A stretch of 64,000 bases of DNA from Acestrorhynchus altus (GCA_034509495.1 CM067521.1:20413984-20477983), one strand, 5' to 3'; counted from the stretch's first letter, positions 1-12,030 are shown. Notes: generated by a model from the letters alone, not told the origin. Program-made: numbers and translations.

Positions 1-145
1 TTTAATACCATAGGCCAAAGTTTTCAGTCCTATGTTGAGATCCCAGTACTGATCCGAATTCCGACTTTTCAGGAGTGCAACCCACCTCTGTGCATCTGTA
101 ACAGCAGTTTGGAGAAGAAAAATCATGACTTAGCATTCTCCATCT

Positions 146-230
146 CGAGTCCTGGAGGGCCAGAGTCCTGTGGAGTTTGGAGATCGTCCTACTCAAACAC
201 ACCTGATTCAACTTGGCTCTTAATTGCCAT
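146..230. mobile_element. Half of a palindromic 'tcctggaggg' MITE
   Basis: The stretch contains a tcctggagggccag motif followed by caaacacacctgattcaact. These are the hallmarks of a small palindromic element common in fish genomes, whose two arms both read as 'cctggagggcc'. Only one arm is visible here. A fuller copy of the same general type lies at 2474-2616. The family is recognised from memory; the motif is seen directly. Confidence 0.5.
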
Positions 231-1489
231 GTTTAGTTGCTGTGTTAAGAATAAATAACTCACCAATCTGTGCTCGAATCCGACCCTCCAAGACTGGAAC
301 TGGAACCTCCAGATCAGAAACAGGCTGTTGTGGCATTTCATTGCAGCCAAACAAAAGCTTGTGTGATTTGTTGTTAGAAAATTACACTGGCCCATTTCTG
401 ACCCGGATTGACATCCCTGGTATACAGGAAGACCCTGGTTTATGGTAACATAACCTTTCCTAAGAGAATCTGGTTTGGCATGAGAAAGCTGGCATCAGTA
501 GAAATTGGGGGCAGGCAGTGTGAAGGAGCAGTTCTTCTCCTCCCTCAATATTTCTAGCTAGAGTGGCCATGAGCATGGCACCAAGCCCCAAGTGGGGCTC
601 AGACTCAGAGGCTGGTGGCTGTCCATTACTCCAGGTGTTTGAGTTCCACAGCCCTGCACAGCTTTGTGCTCTGTTAAAGCAGGGAAACCAGCTAGCTGTG
701 TAGAAAGCTGGCACTCCAGGACCAGTGATGCCTACTCCTGCAGTAGAGGATGGGAATGTATGTGGACTGCTGCAGGTGGATCAAATACAGAGGTTAGATT
801 CCATGGTATTACCCTGCAATGGCTATACTTTGTTCCTTATTTACTTGAAAAATCCTGAAAATGACACATTCCAATGATATTTTCAACAAAGAACACAAGG
901 GGTATCCAAACATTTGAAGTAGACTGACTTGTTTTTGTGGATCATCTTCATATCGGTATTCGACTTGACACTGAGCCATGCTCTCAAAGCAAAGAACGAA
1001 ATAGGTCTTGCTCCTTCTCTTTGGACAGCAATATATTTATCTACTCAGATGTTCCACTGAAGTGACCTCTTCCAACTAAACACAGATGCCCCACCTTACA
1101 TTTTTTGGACTAAAGTGCTCCTTTGAAGTGATAAAGAGGCTCCTTCTCACTACACTAAGTTGCTGCAACCGTAGAACTGAAAGGCGAATTATTCTATTAC
1201 AGTGATATCTCCATTTATCTCACTGCTCTTGGCCCAGATGAAATAAAATGACCTCTGCTTGTACAAGCACACACTCCTCACTTCATCACAGACGACTTTA
1301 TTCATTTAATACAACCTTACTGAGTATGTTTCACCAGACCATCTCTCCCGTTTACATCAAAGACAATAAGTTCAGTGCTCTTGGATCAAGGCCTGTTTGT
1401 ATGCTGGAGTCAGATCTGGCCATTGTCCACTGACTGAAGATGGTTTCTGCTCTGGAGGTTCATATTACAGCTAACAGACTGTGATGCTT
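231..1489. other. Anonymous sequence, no gene seen
   Basis: Only short open frames (under 85 codons) occur on either strand, and none resembles a protein family I know. No microsatellite or recognisable transposon was found. It could be intron or intergenic DNA. Confidence 0.5.
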
Positions 1490-1890
1490 TTCAATCAATC
1501 AATGAATCGAAGTTTATTTATAAAGCGCTTTTTACAACAAGCAGCCAGCGAAAAGTCCCTCATGCTAGGAGGAAGAAACCTTGAGAGGAACCAAGGCTCA
1601 AGAGAGAAACCCATCCTCCTCTGGAGAGCATAAACAAAGGGCATAAACATGCTCATAGAATGTAAAATAGAAAAGAAATGAATTACAGGGTAAATAAAAT
1701 TTTGCTTGCAGTAGTTGTGATACAAGTATGAATGAATAATGGCAGTGGAAATTTAAGTTGGATGCAAGCCAGTGTTGGTAATGAAGTCCATGCAGGTAAT
1801 CTAGCAGTAGGTTCTAAGAAGTGGATGTGTAGAGGGGGTGGACCGGTATCCGCCAGGCATCTGGGGAGAGAGCGAGAAAGATTAGTGGCC
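1490..1890. repeat. Dispersed fish repeat with 'gaaaccttgagaggaacc' motif
   Basis: The stretch starts with tcaatcaatcaatgaatcga and 'tttataaagcgcttttt', then gaggaagaaaccttgagag and acccatcctcctctgg. Near 1835-1870 it has a ggtggaccggtatccgcc / caggcatctgggga block. This ordered set of motifs is a dispersed repeat I recognise from many teleosts, but I cannot place it firmly as SINE, LINE tail or DNA element. A fragment of a loosely similar repeat lies at 61600-61712. Confidence 0.55.
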
Positions 1891-2029
1891 CCTTAGAGCT
1901 GTTAGTAAAGTTTTAAAGTCTTTGTGCTTCCGTCTTGGTTTTAAAGAATAGTCCGAGTCTGACTGGTTGACCAACCTATTGCTTGACCAGTATAGTCCAT
2001 ATTTATGTTTGAGTTTGGTGCTCTAGCTG

Positions 2030-2262
2030 GTCTACAAGCATGATCAACCTGACCAAGCTAGAAAACCAGCATGACCAGCATGGACACACTGGTCTACAAG
2101 CTTAAACCAGCATCACTAAGCTGGTTGACCACCATTAGGAACATAACCATGCATGAACGAAATCACATGCAACATACACCTTGCTGGTCAAGGACCCGTT
2201 TAGACCATCTGAAACCAGTTACCATTTAAAATGGTCTTGAGCTGGATTTTTCAGCAGTAACC
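2030..2262. mobile_element. MITE-like repeat rich in 'accagcat' units
   Basis: The words 'accagc', 'ctggtc' and 'ctggtt' recur on both strands, for example accagcatgaccagcatgg, and the element ends in 'gagctggatttttcagca'. This matches a nonautonomous DNA element of fish that is built from accagc/gctggt words. The boundaries are approximate. It is not coding. Confidence 0.55.
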
Positions 2263-2473
2263 AATCAACCGTAATATGAGCTAGTTAGTTGTGTCAGAGC
2301 ATTTTAGAACACTTTGGAAAACAGGTGGAATAGAAAGACTGGACTAGCAGACATATCAAGGTCTGTCATATCAATATGCTCTTAGCTGATTTTGCAAATC
2401 CAGTGCCAATACAATGTTCACTCTTTACATTGGCACTGGCATTCTACTACACGATGACCAGATGGTCTACTTC

Positions 2474-2616
2474 AGTGTTTCTTTCTGGTGCTGGAGGCAC
2501 CACCACCCTGCATGCTTGTTAATGAGCTGATTAGTTAAATCAGGTGTTTGGGGAGCAGGTAAAGCCTAATATATGCTGAGTAGGGCTGCCTCCAGGACCA
2601 AGGTTGAGAAACACTG
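2474..2616. mobile_element. Palindromic MITE (foldback, about 143 bp)
   Basis: The left arm at 2474-2510 (gtgtttctttctggtgctgg...) and the right arm at 2578-2616 (...tccaggaccaaggttgagaaacac) are imperfect reverse complements. The unpaired centre holds 'aatcaggtgtttgg'. It belongs to the same broad family as the half copy at 146-230. Confidence 0.6.
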
Positions 2617-4086
2617 GTTTACTTAATTTATAGATTTTGGAATTTTATTATAAAAAGTGCCTTGAATTGCTAATCCAGTCCATTTATAGTAGCCCTAAGT
2701 AGTGTGCAACCATGTGTGGCTGATCCCAGACGTCACAGCATAATGGGATTGGGCTGGCATTGCATCTTTGTCATTTCTCGTCGAATGAAGATGAACACGA
2801 GATGTTTGAATCTGCTGATTCTGTTCTACTGTTCTGAACTAAGTGGACCAAGAAGTGACCAAGAGGATGGACAGAGAGAGATGTGCTTTTATGAGGTTTA
2901 AGTTTGGAGTTGAGATCAATTGAACTAGACTCCTAAGGGTTAAAGTGCATTTAATGGGTAATCAAATCCAGATCCAGATAGTAGAGTCCTGCATTTTCAG
3001 TTATTGTATGACCTCAACTGCTCTAATGCCTAACCCTAATCAGAACAATCAGAGAGATAGCAAAAGTGGTAGAGATCAGGAGCTTCTCCTAGCTCTCCAG
3101 AACCTCCATAAGCTCCGGTGATGCTGTTTCCATGCACCTAGAAAGTTGGGTTTCTTTACAGCACTAAGTATACTTAATTCCACCATTAAAGCCAAGTTGC
3201 AGTGTTGCACACTGTTAAACAATGTTACGTGATGTGACACTTTGCTGCACACAGGATCACCCAAACAGTTCAAAGCAACTCCAAATTCATTCTATAATGA
3301 AGATTCCTGGGATATGTACCATTGCACCATGTGGCACAGCTTTCAGAATCTATAGAAGGAATTTTGCTTGGTAACAGTGTTAAATGTATTCTAGGAATTT
3401 ATTTAGAATTACAGTGTTTACACTACGCCACAAATCACAGAAGAGCAATGTGGGAAGGGTCTTTATTTCTGAGGATTATGTTCTGACCCAACAATGCTCA
3501 ACCTCTCTGCTTTGTTTTCACCAGATCGATTGACTCATACCCAGCCCCGAACAATCCTCCGATTTTTTTCCCTCCGCCTTGAGATTTTCCTTTCGAATGT
3601 TTGGCTTTTTTGTTGTAGCAAGACAAAGCTCTTTTGGCCCGTCAGACAAAGAGAAGCAGACCCACGCTTGACAGCATGCGGATCGGAAAACTTCCCGAGC
3701 TCCAGGCACTGTGTGAGTGCAGCACAGATGATTGGTGTGCATTCTGGAGTGAAGCTGGACTATCTCCTGATCTTCACCATTTTTGCTATCTCTGTAACTG
3801 TTCTGATGAGGACTAGGAGTTAGAGCAGTTGAGGTCACACAGCCAGACAACCACTGAAAATGCAGGACTGAAAATACCACTCAGGTATTTATATCTGGAA
3901 TGATGGCACTTTTGGAAGGAATTGGGAAGCTGTGGAACGAGTGGAATCCAGTAGAAAATATTCCCTGGACAGTAGAGAGGGTTTTTGAATACCATAGGTT
4001 TCAGAAGAAATAATCAACGAGCAGGTGTCCCAACACATCTCAGACCTTGACATCAAAGACGATCACAGTCAAGCCTCAAGTCATCG

Positions 4087-4088
<2 letters not shown>
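2617..4088. other. Anonymous sequence, no gene seen
   Basis: Two overlapping frames near 3494-3880 (109 codons on + and 120 on -) are the longest here. Neither resembles a known protein, and because they overlap on opposite strands at most one could be real. A polypyrimidine run followed by 'ttgttgtag' at 3608-3619 could pass as a splice acceptor, but I see no matching donor or homology. No repeat family was recognised. Confidence 0.45.
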
Positions 4089-4150
<62 letters not shown>

Positions 4151-4163
4151 TACATACATACAT
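4089..4163. repeat. (CA)n then (CATA)n compound microsatellite
   Basis: About 29 CA units run from 4089 to about 4146 and pass directly into CATA units up to 4163. Open frames crossing it are artefacts of the dinucleotide. Confidence 0.97.
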
Positions 4164-4317
4164 GAGCATATTTTTTTATTTGTTTTCTTCTGTAAAGTCT
4201 CCATTTCAGGAGTAAATGTTTTTCATTGGACAGCAATGAAATTAAACAAAATACAGTAACACTGGTAAACAATACACCCTGAACTTCCCATGGTATCAAC
4301 AGCAATTTTGTGGGATG

Positions 4318-4405
4318 TTTTTTATAGTTTGACGTACTTTAGTTCAAAAAGTATTTATTGGAGACAGTCACATATATCAGATATTGTTATTTTCAGGAGA
4401 TCCTA
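4318..4405 (+). mobile_element. Fragment matching the Tc1-like element at 13.0 kb
   Basis: The words 'tttattggagaca' and 'attgttattttcaggaga' occur here in the same order and spacing as at 13060-13105, inside the internally deleted Tc1-like element. This looks like a second, shorter fragment of that element, or of whatever sequence it carries. The similarity is seen directly; the family name is inferred. Confidence 0.5.
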
Positions 4406-5473
4406 AGCTACTCAGATGATTAGAAATAATATTTATAATAATAAGTTCTTTAAAATACTTGACAGTGGTCCAAATAACCTGAAAACCCCTATTTATATAC
4501 ATATCAATTTAAAAATGAGCATTAAAAAAGGCCATTAGCCCCACCCCCTCTTGCCGATCAGTCAGAGTCTGTATGCAAGTTGAGCATGTACACCTGGACA
4601 GGGCAGTAAACATGCACTGGAAGCTCCTTTGGCATTTCAATGAAGGACCACAAGAAAGGAGAGCATGTCAATCCTGACATCTATCCGCAGGATTTTAGTG
4701 CTTTGGGCTGAACCTCTTACACGTTAACCATTCAGCTGCAGCACTGATCGTACTTATTTTACCACAGAGAGTGTATTCACTCTGCTCTCTCTGTTCTGAC
4801 AACACAATTCATCATCACCAGAGGAAGCTTGATAAATTGCATTCAAATCAGTTTTAGCACTGATGCTGGAGCCAAAGAAACTGTAGACCAGATAAGATGT
4901 TCATTTTAGCAACCAAGTTTGGAACAAAACTAAATTTCTGGATATTGTCAGAAAAGTGCTGACAAGCAAAGACTTTGGTAAAACAACACCTCGCTCGGCC
5001 TTCGTCTGCCTTCAGAGCAGTGCTCTGGTCATCCACACAGACCTCCAGATGATTTACAACGAACGTGAGTCATCAAACATGGTCACTGAGCCAGTTCTTA
5101 TCTGCCACAGAAGATACCACAAGACCAAAACTGACTTGGAGGACAGGACAACAGGCTTCCAGCCAAAAGCAGACAGAATACAGACAAGTCCATGTATGCA
5201 TCAGAGCTGGGTAAAGTGAGAATAAAGGTGAGACCTCAAATATATGAATTATCCTGAGTTTAAAAGGCACGGATGGTTCAGAGCTTGGGAATGTACATCC
5301 CATGTACACATGCTTCATTTTAAAGGTCACTTGACAGTCTGGACAGTGTTTATAATGTCAAGGAAGCATTACATATCAGTCAAGCAGAGTGTGAAGTAAG
5401 GATAGAGGATAAAGACCCTCCTAATTCTCCATGCCATACATGCCTTGAATCAGTCAGTCTGTTAGACTTCCTC
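4406..5473. other. Anonymous sequence, no gene seen
   Basis: Open frames are under 90 codons and lack recognisable domains. No tandem repeat or transposon family was recognised. Confidence 0.45.
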
Positions 5474-5752
5474 TAATCCATTTCTGAATAGGGTCACGGT
5501 GAATCCAGCCCACCTCGAGTCACCGGCGTAAGGCAGGAATACCACTTGGACAGGGCACCAATCCATTGCAGAGTACTACACACACACACTTGCAAGTAGG
5601 GGCAATTTTACCTTCACCTACCATGTGCATTTCTGGGAAGTGGCAGCTGGAGAATCCCGTGGAAACCCACGCAGACACAGGGAGAACACATGAAACTCCG
5701 AGTGGGAATTGAACCCACATCCCAGGCCTCTGGAGCTGGAGCTGTGAAAAAG
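5474..5752 (-). mobile_element. tRNA-derived SINE, DANA/Mermaid-like, degenerate
   Basis: On the minus strand the order is a B box (complement of gggaattgaaccca at 5704-5717), then 'gttctccctgtgtctgcgtg', then a tail that includes the complement of 'cctgaatagggtcac'-type sequence near 5485. This is the order of the DANA/Mermaid SINE family of fish. A short CA run at 5577-5591 sits where other copies carry (GT)n. It is old and rearranged compared with the copy at 35062. Confidence 0.65.
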
Positions 5753-5813
5753 GTTCGGGTTCCATTTTTATGTCTTTGCCATGATTTTGTTCATAATATA
5801 ATGTAACAACAGA

Positions 5814-5960
5814 TATACACTAACATGACAAAAGTCATGGGACAGCATGACTCATTGGACAACCTGGGAACGCCCACACCTATAGAAGTTGTGTGATGAT
5901 ATCTTGTGAATGAGGTTCAACACTGGGCAGCATACCAGGAATACCATCCACTGATTTCAT
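5814..5960. mobile_element. Tc1-like transposon terminus
   Basis: The word 'catgacaaaagtcatggga' just inside 'tatacact' matches the terminal inverted repeat of the Tc1 subfamily seen at 10495-11180, whose own right end carries 'tcatgacttttggcatg'. Only the outer part is recognisable; no transposase follows. Confidence 0.6.
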
Positions 5961-6524
5961 AATCAGTTTTCCTATGACTATCCTATGATCTTTAGCATGT
6001 CAGTGTAAACCCTCTTGTAGCAACAATACCTTTGACCAGACATGTCAAGTAACTGGTGCTCAATCCTGCATGGAGATTTTGTTATTCTATTCTACCTAAC
6101 TAAGCGATGATGAGCTGCTCTTTTTAGGGTCTTCCACAACATTCCTACGAGAAGACTCTGAGGAGCGTGAAGAAACATTTTATTCTGACCAAATGTGTAT
6201 AATTTGAAGGTTTATATTTAGGAGGTAAAGTCTTGGTGTTGTCCCCATATTCAGACCAGGTCTTTAATTGTCTGGGCCTTCTCAGATCCTGCTGAATGGA
6301 CCTCAAGGCAGGAGCCAACCTCCTGCATGACCAACAGGACCAAACTGGCTATGGTGGGCAGGAAGGAGGGAAAGGCAAGACGTCAGAATTTGTAAAGCAA
6401 CAAAGGGGTGTGTGAGTAAAAGCATTTTAAAGACAGGTGGGGGCAAGTGATTGGTCGAGGAAGGAAGGAAGTCGTGAAATTTGAGTCTCCTGGTAGAACT
6501 TTCGTTACGATTCATTTTTATTGG
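5961..6524. other. Unclassified, possibly more transposon debris
   Basis: This stretch lies between a Tc1 terminus and a second Tc1-like fragment. It has phrases such as 'ttgtagcaacaatacctttgacc' that suggest an antisense transposon interior, but I could not align them to a family. No gene is visible. Confidence 0.35.
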
Positions 6525-6690
6525 GTTAATGTCTGGACTCACATGGTCATTCCAATATGTTTCTTGTTATTTCTTGTACTTTAACCATTTATTTGTAATC
6601 TTAATTGTGTGCTTAGGGTTGTTGTCTTGCTGCAAGACCCACAAACGATTAAGATTCATTTCATGGACAGATACTCAAACACTTAGAGCA
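6525..6690 (-). mobile_element. Tc1/mariner-like relic, transposase antisense
   Basis: The run 'gggttgttgtcttgctgcaa' followed by 'agattcatttcatggaca' is the antisense of a transposase interior found in a common fish Tc1/mariner family. It is heavily degraded and has no usable frame. The assignment is from memory of the DNA-level pattern. Confidence 0.5.
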
Positions 6691-7850
6691 TTCAAATCTC
6701 ATGAATTCTCTCAAAATAAATTCTCTCATTTCATTTCCAGGATATTCTATGACTTGTGGGCATCAGTGAGTCACTATCAATATGCTGGAAGCCTTGCATC
6801 TTCTGGGAGAAGTGAGTTGTTTGAAGATAAATCATTAGATGATTTGCTTCATTTGTTATTTGTTTTGTTCTTGTTGTTTAAGTAAGCAGGTTCTGTGGGT
6901 TCCAGCAAAATAATTTGTGGAATACAAAATTGGCCAATTTGGATTTTGGTCCTTGTAGCATTTAGATAGATGGAGGTACCAAACTGTTCCCATTGATTAG
7001 GTCTTCACTGATGGAACAGAAACGATCAAGTTAACCAACAGCTCTACTGGGAAATGACCATGGAAGCAACCAATCACATCCTAATTTCTATTGAGTTGGA
7101 CTGGTTTGACCCAAAATCAGTTACTGTGGGCTTCCTGGAAGGCCTAGATAAATCACTGAATGTGAAAGTGGGTTGTATTCCAACCAGAAAGTCTTTGGAA
7201 AAGTGCAGCAGCTATAAGACAGAGCTGTTAAGTCACTTAGACGTTAACCTATAGACATACAAACCTATACGGTAAAGTCAATTACAAGCTTCAAGTAAAA
7301 CATGGAATGTCTTTCACAAGATTTAAACGTAAGGTTAAAAGAAATGATCTAAGGTGTTATAGTTTTCATCAGTTTTTGACATTTATCAAAGGGCTAATAT
7401 TCAAGATTCAACACTACTGCTGCTAATTACACCAACGATGATGTCACACAATGGGAACTTTCGAGAAGGTTTGTGATTTGACTGGTATCTGTGAGGCCTA
7501 CCCAGCTTGACCTTGACCTCATTTGTGAAGGGATAGTCATGCAAGCATTTTGTCATGTCCGGCATATTCGTTTGACACTTCCAGGTCACGTAGCAGAGCA
7601 CCTCTTTGTTCTGGAGGTGTGTGACACATTTGGCCAGGCTGTGTGTCTTTATGTTGGACCCTTCCCTACTCGTCCTCCTGTGTCTGCAGGGGCTTCCTTC
7701 CACTAATTCATCTTCAGGCATCCATCTCCTCCTCCACTCCACGGCCTGCTGTAACCCCTTAAACCCTTAGGAACACGTAGTCATGTCCTGACTTCCATTC
7801 CGAACTCTGACAATGGGTCCTATTTAGTATCGAAACAGGGTTATTTTAGT
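6691..7850. other. Anonymous sequence, no gene seen
   Basis: Small open frames (up to 113 codons at 7401-7742 on the minus strand) show no recognisable domain or codon pattern. No repeat family was recognised apart from possible continuation of the relic to the left. Confidence 0.4.
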
Positions 7851-7854
7851 CAAA

Positions 7855-8095
7855 ACAACAACAGAACCCTTATTGGTACTATACAGTACCCCTTTCTTGG
7901 TTTTGTGAAGAACCATCCAAAAGACATTTTCCTCGTACATGCAAAGAAATGTTTATAAGTATTGTTGTAGTTGTATTTAGAACCAGTGGCTTTGCTAAAG
8001 AACTCTTGAACCCTAGAACCTTTACATGATCATTTATAATGCACTCTTTGGAGAAAAGGTTCTATTTAAAGGCCTCGGCCTGGATGTACATTTTA
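7855..8095. mobile_element. 'aagaaccnt' MITE family, degraded
   Basis: Words such as 'cagaacccttattgg', 'gtgaagaaccatcc' and 'aaaaggttctatttaaagg' recur on both strands. The same vocabulary appears in blocks at 17690-17800, 27130-27450, 28560-28650, 42825-42905, 50230-50480 and 60230-60500. I read this as a nonautonomous DNA element family of fish that is built around 'ggttct/agaacc'. Confidence 0.5.
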
Positions 8096-8149
8096 GGAAC
8101 CTTCAAGCTGTCCAACTTCAAGCTGTCATCATCTTTCTGAATGTTGAGG

Positions 8150-8660
8150 AGGTTGAGGAGTTAACTGGTCAGTTCTTACAGTAAGGAGGTGAGTAGCACT
8201 ATCTCCGGCTGAGGGACCGGTGAAGTGGACTCACATCCTTGAGGGAGTGACCTGTTAGTGAATGGAAGGCGTGGTAGCCGCCCCGGGCGTTCATATCTTG
8301 TAAGTGGATGTATTGAACAACCCTCCAGGGGGGCGGGACGTGAGCCAAAACATGGAGAAAGTGCTTACGGGACGTCCGGAGCTGAATGGTCGTGGCTGGG
8401 CTGGGTGGGAGTGTCAGTGCAGGAAGTGACGGGAGCACAAATACTCTGATGTGGCGTGTACTAGAGAAAGAGCGAGAGAGAGGAAGGGAGGGAAAGTAAA
8501 TACCAGTGTGAATAGTACCAGAGTGCCAGAGTGGTCCAGTTCTGTGGGAAAAGCACACTGAGCATGCTCAGTAGGCTTGTGGGACAAAGGCCAGTGGCAT
8601 CACCTCTTGGGACAGATCTCGTTTGGAACGCCTGCTGTGGAGGGCAAAACGACACGGTTC
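8150..8660. promoter_or_regulatory. CpG-rich segment, possible island or promoter remnant
   Basis: CpG dinucleotides are clearly more frequent here than in the flanks (for example 'gccgccccgggcgttc', 'gggcgggacgtg' and 'acgggacgtccgg'), and there are two GC-box-like words near 8278 and 8333. No TATA motif, start or downstream exon is recognisable. It may be a small CpG island, a young unmethylated repeat, or chance. Confidence 0.3.
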
Positions 8661-8814
8661 ACACACTCAAACGCAAATACACTTTGTCTCCTATACCACA
8701 CTACACAGCCTCGGGGGAGTTAATCACAACACTGTGAACTGATGTTTTCATTGGATTAGATTTAGCTGATTGGTCTGGGAAATGTGTTCCTTTTGTTTCT
8801 TCTTCGTATCATAT

Positions 8815-9475
8815 AGTCATATATTCCAGTTTCTATTTTTTAATCATCTACTAATACTATAAATAAATAAAATGCTACTAATTATTTTTAATGAATATTC
8901 AAAAAACAAAATTGTTTGAATTGACCTATATATTGCTTATTTAATAAACTTAAATTATATAATCATTAACAGATTTGTTAATGTATCAATCAATATTTCT
9001 ATACTTGTTATTGTTAATCTTTTCTGTTGCAGTTGTTAATATTTGTTTTTACAAATACTGTAAATCGTATATTAATTACAATTTATTGATAATTATTTTC
9101 ATTTTCAATTAATTTCATAGGTTTTTACATACTTTATATATAATGTATTAAATAATTATAAAAATAAATACTCATTATACTCATAATTATAATAATAAAC
9201 CATTATAGCATTTTAGTTTATATGTATTTATTTAATTGTAGTTTTAATTACATCAACACACTTTGAATATAATGTACTATAATGTATTATGCGAGTTCTT
9301 AATCATTTATATGTAATGTATTAACAAAAGTATTATTTGTATTTCATTATTATATTTTACTGTAGTTTTTGTCAGTACTTATATACCTTGTATATTTAAA
9401 GTGGTAAACACTGTATTTTTACAGTGGTTCTTAACTATTTAATACATGTGTTTAATGATTTATAACACAGATAGA
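8815..9475. other. Strongly AT-rich stretch
   Basis: About 660 bp composed almost wholly of A and T, with many 'taat', 'aataaa' and 'attatt' words and no open frame. It contrasts sharply with the CpG-rich stretch just before it. No transposon ends were recognised; a degraded element or matrix-attachment-like DNA are both possible. Confidence 0.7.
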
Positions 9476-9634
9476 TGATGCATGTGTTCTTTTCATCATG
9501 TTCTCTCTGTGTTCTCTATTTACTGCAAGTGTTTGTACTGTCTTCCTGGCCATGCATAGATACACAGTACCCTCAGCTGATGATATACAGGCTATGGTAA
9601 AGTGTGTGTAATTCCTCACCATGCATCAGAGCCA

Positions 9635-9636
<2 letters not shown>

Positions 9637-9671
<35 letters not shown>
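9637..9671. repeat. (TG)n microsatellite
   Basis: About 17 TG units, uninterrupted. Confidence 0.95.
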
Positions 9672-9672
<1 letters not shown>

Positions 9673-10224
9673 TGGTTGGCTGGAGGTTTGGTGACGCAGC
9701 TTAGCTGTGTGTTCTTTCACAGCCTTAGTGACGTCTGCAGTCTCTGAGTGTGTTGAAGGTTCCGGAGAGTTGGTGAGAAGAGACACAGAGATGGGGAGGG
9801 GGCCAGCTGATGGGGGCTAGGTGGGGGAAATGGGATGGGAGGGGATAAGAAGAGATGGAAGCACCAGAAAAATCTGCGTCACACTCGTATTTCTTCTGAG
9901 AAGCTCGCATTCATCACACACCATGCTGATGTCATGCCTCTAGCTTTGGTCTACTTCGCTGTTCTGACTGCTCTGCTGGTTTGTACCAGACTCTGGTATC
10001 AGCCAGGGTGGGTTATATTATTGAATATCAAGTTACCAGAGGCATCAAATTGCATCAGATAAAAAAGATGTAATACGTGTTGTGTGTTTCCCTTTATAGG
10101 GTGTTGAGTGTTTAGTGTTTAGTCAGGGTTTATGTAGTAAACAGTCATAATGCAGGTCAACAGGACTCATTTTCATGTAACATATTATGCCTTTAAAACA
10201 GCAGCTTATTGGTGCTTTGTATTA

Positions 10225-10425
10225 GCTGTGGTTAGGTTAGGAAACCTGTCTAACGGCTGGAAGGATACTGGTTCAATTCCCTGAATGGCAGGACTTGAGC
10301 AAGGCCCCTAACTCCCCAACTGCTCCTCGGGTGCCGTGGATAGGGTTACCCACTGCTCAAGGCATGTGTGCTCATCGCCCTAAGTGTGAATTTTACTGTG
10401 TGGATGGACAAACTGCGGAAGACGT
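10225..10425 (+). mobile_element. tRNA-derived SINE, second family
   Basis: A B box, 'ggttcaattcc' at 10270-10280, is followed in order by 'ggcaggacttgagcaagg', 'aactccccaactgctcc', 'gtggatagggttaccc' and 'gtgtgctcatcgccc'. The same order is seen at 11885, 14780 (minus), 36963 and 56055. It is a Pol III SINE descended from a tRNA, here with small deletions. Confidence 0.8.
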
Positions 10426-10494
10426 ATACATTAAAAAGCAGCCCAGAAAACACTTCAGTGAGTATGGCTTGGTCTAGACTGTTGTAATGCAGAA

Positions 10495-11180
10495 GGCATT
10501 ACCACCCACGGTGGACAACGCAGCATATCCCGCAAGTCAGTGCCGTGTTTTTTAGCTTCCATGAAATATTGGAGGAGAAGATCCACTACCCTGTTATCAT
10601 CAGGACACCAGGCACAGCACCTCATCTAGGCTCCTGGAGGACCCTAGAGGACTGGCTACATGTGGTGTGGTTCAATCGATTATGGTGCCAATTCTTTTGG
10701 GCTGATGGTAGGGTTATGTGTGGTGTGGAGCCCAGTTGTCGACAAGGCACTGGGCAGTTGGTTCCATACTTGTGTGGGGTGTATTCTCATGGCATGGGGT
10801 TGGTTCCACTGGCCTGCTTAAACATGTCATTGACCAGTGCCCATTACCTTTCACTGCTTGGTGACCATTTGCACCATTGGAATTAATGTACCTCCACAAT
10901 TGTGGGATATCCCAGCAGAATAATGCACCTTGCAATCGGGTCTAAGTTGTCCACAAATTGTTTGAGGAGCATTCTGGACAATTCCAACAAATGTTGTAGC
11001 CTCCACTGTTGTGTAACATGAGCCCAATTGAGCATTTATGGGGTGTGGCATGGCTCAACATCCCTCCTGTCTTCTGTCCACTTGTGGAATCAGTGCCACG
11101 TGAAGATGCTGTACGTCATGCTAGATGGTCCTATACGATACTAGTTCTCATGACTTTTGGCATGTTACTGTGTATATATA
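10495..11180 (+). pseudogene. Tc1-like transposase relic with right terminus
   Basis: A DDE-type transposase relic that once cut and pasted its own element. The frame at 10545-10886 reads WADGRV and later LSLLGDHLHH, which fit the middle of Tc1-like transposases after the first catalytic Asp. A second frame from 11009 begins MSPIEHLWG, the conserved SPIEHLWD block. It closes with a PREDAVRHAR-like tail and the terminal 'tcatgacttttggcatg' at 11149-11165. The DNA-binding N-terminus is almost all missing and several frame breaks occur, so it is dead. The terminus matches the fragment at 5814. Confidence 0.85.
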
Positions 11181-11713
11181 TTATGCAGATTCCAATAATG
11201 ATTGTAGATTTATTTAAATGTATTTTATTAACTGACACTGATGTCAAACCATCAAACTATGGTGATGTCCCTGGGCTTAATATCGTAAACATGAATTCTG
11301 TCTACAACAGTGATGAAATTTGTCATTCAGACTTTGTTTTCTTTTCCATCTTCTTTCCCATGAATATCTGAGTCTTACAACTGCAACCAGTCCGTTCATC
11401 CATCCAAGCTGCCATTTATGGCTCACAAGAGATGGCCTACCACAGGGAATGAAAATAAGACATTATACATGCCTAAATAGTTGAGAAGATGAAGGTATAC
11501 AAATACACTAGTGGTCATAAGGGCAGGAAGGTATTGGATATAGCAGCTTTCGGAGTTGGTCTGCTGACTTGTGGTGGTGGTAAGAACCCAGTATTGCAAT
11601 GTCTACACAAGTATAGCCATTTTCTTCCCTCTCTGCAATGATCTTATAATTGGTATATGTACAGTAGTGTTGATGACACTTCCAACATCATTCATGTAAT
11701 TTTATGTATGTAT

Positions 11714-11748
11714 TTAATAAATAAATAAATAAATAAATAAATAAATAC
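11714..11748. repeat. (AAAT)n microsatellite
   Basis: About eight uninterrupted units of the AAAT tetranucleotide. Confidence 0.95.
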
Positions 11749-11884
11749 TAAAATGTATTCATGACCTTTACCAGTAATAACTGTGAGGTACTGGAGACTA
11801 AACGTCTGCTCAGTAAACTGAACCTTACGAAACTGGCTTACTAATTTAAATAATTAATTCTTAACTTCAAGAACAAAATGGCTC

Positions 11885-12030
11885 AAAGGCTGAACATGTG
11901 ACTAGAAGGTTGCTGGTTCAATTCCCTGAACTGGCAGGACATGTCTAAAGTGCCCTTGAGCAAGGCACCTAACTTCCAAGGTGCTCCCCTGGTGCCCACT
12001 GCTTCAAGCATGTGTGCTCACTGCCACGTT
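11885..12030 (+). mobile_element. tRNA-derived SINE, second family
   Basis: The B box 'ggttcaattccctgaa' is followed by 'ctggcaggacatgtc', 'gtgcccttgagcaaggcacc' and 'catgtgtgctcactgcc'. The 5' tRNA-like part is short and the 3' tail is lost. Frames that start inside it are not genes. Confidence 0.8.

Noticed and set aside
3518..3880. 120-codon minus-strand frame and the 109-codon plus-strand frame over it
   Set aside because: No domain, no homology I recognise, and the two overlap on opposite strands. A splice acceptor-like word is not enough.
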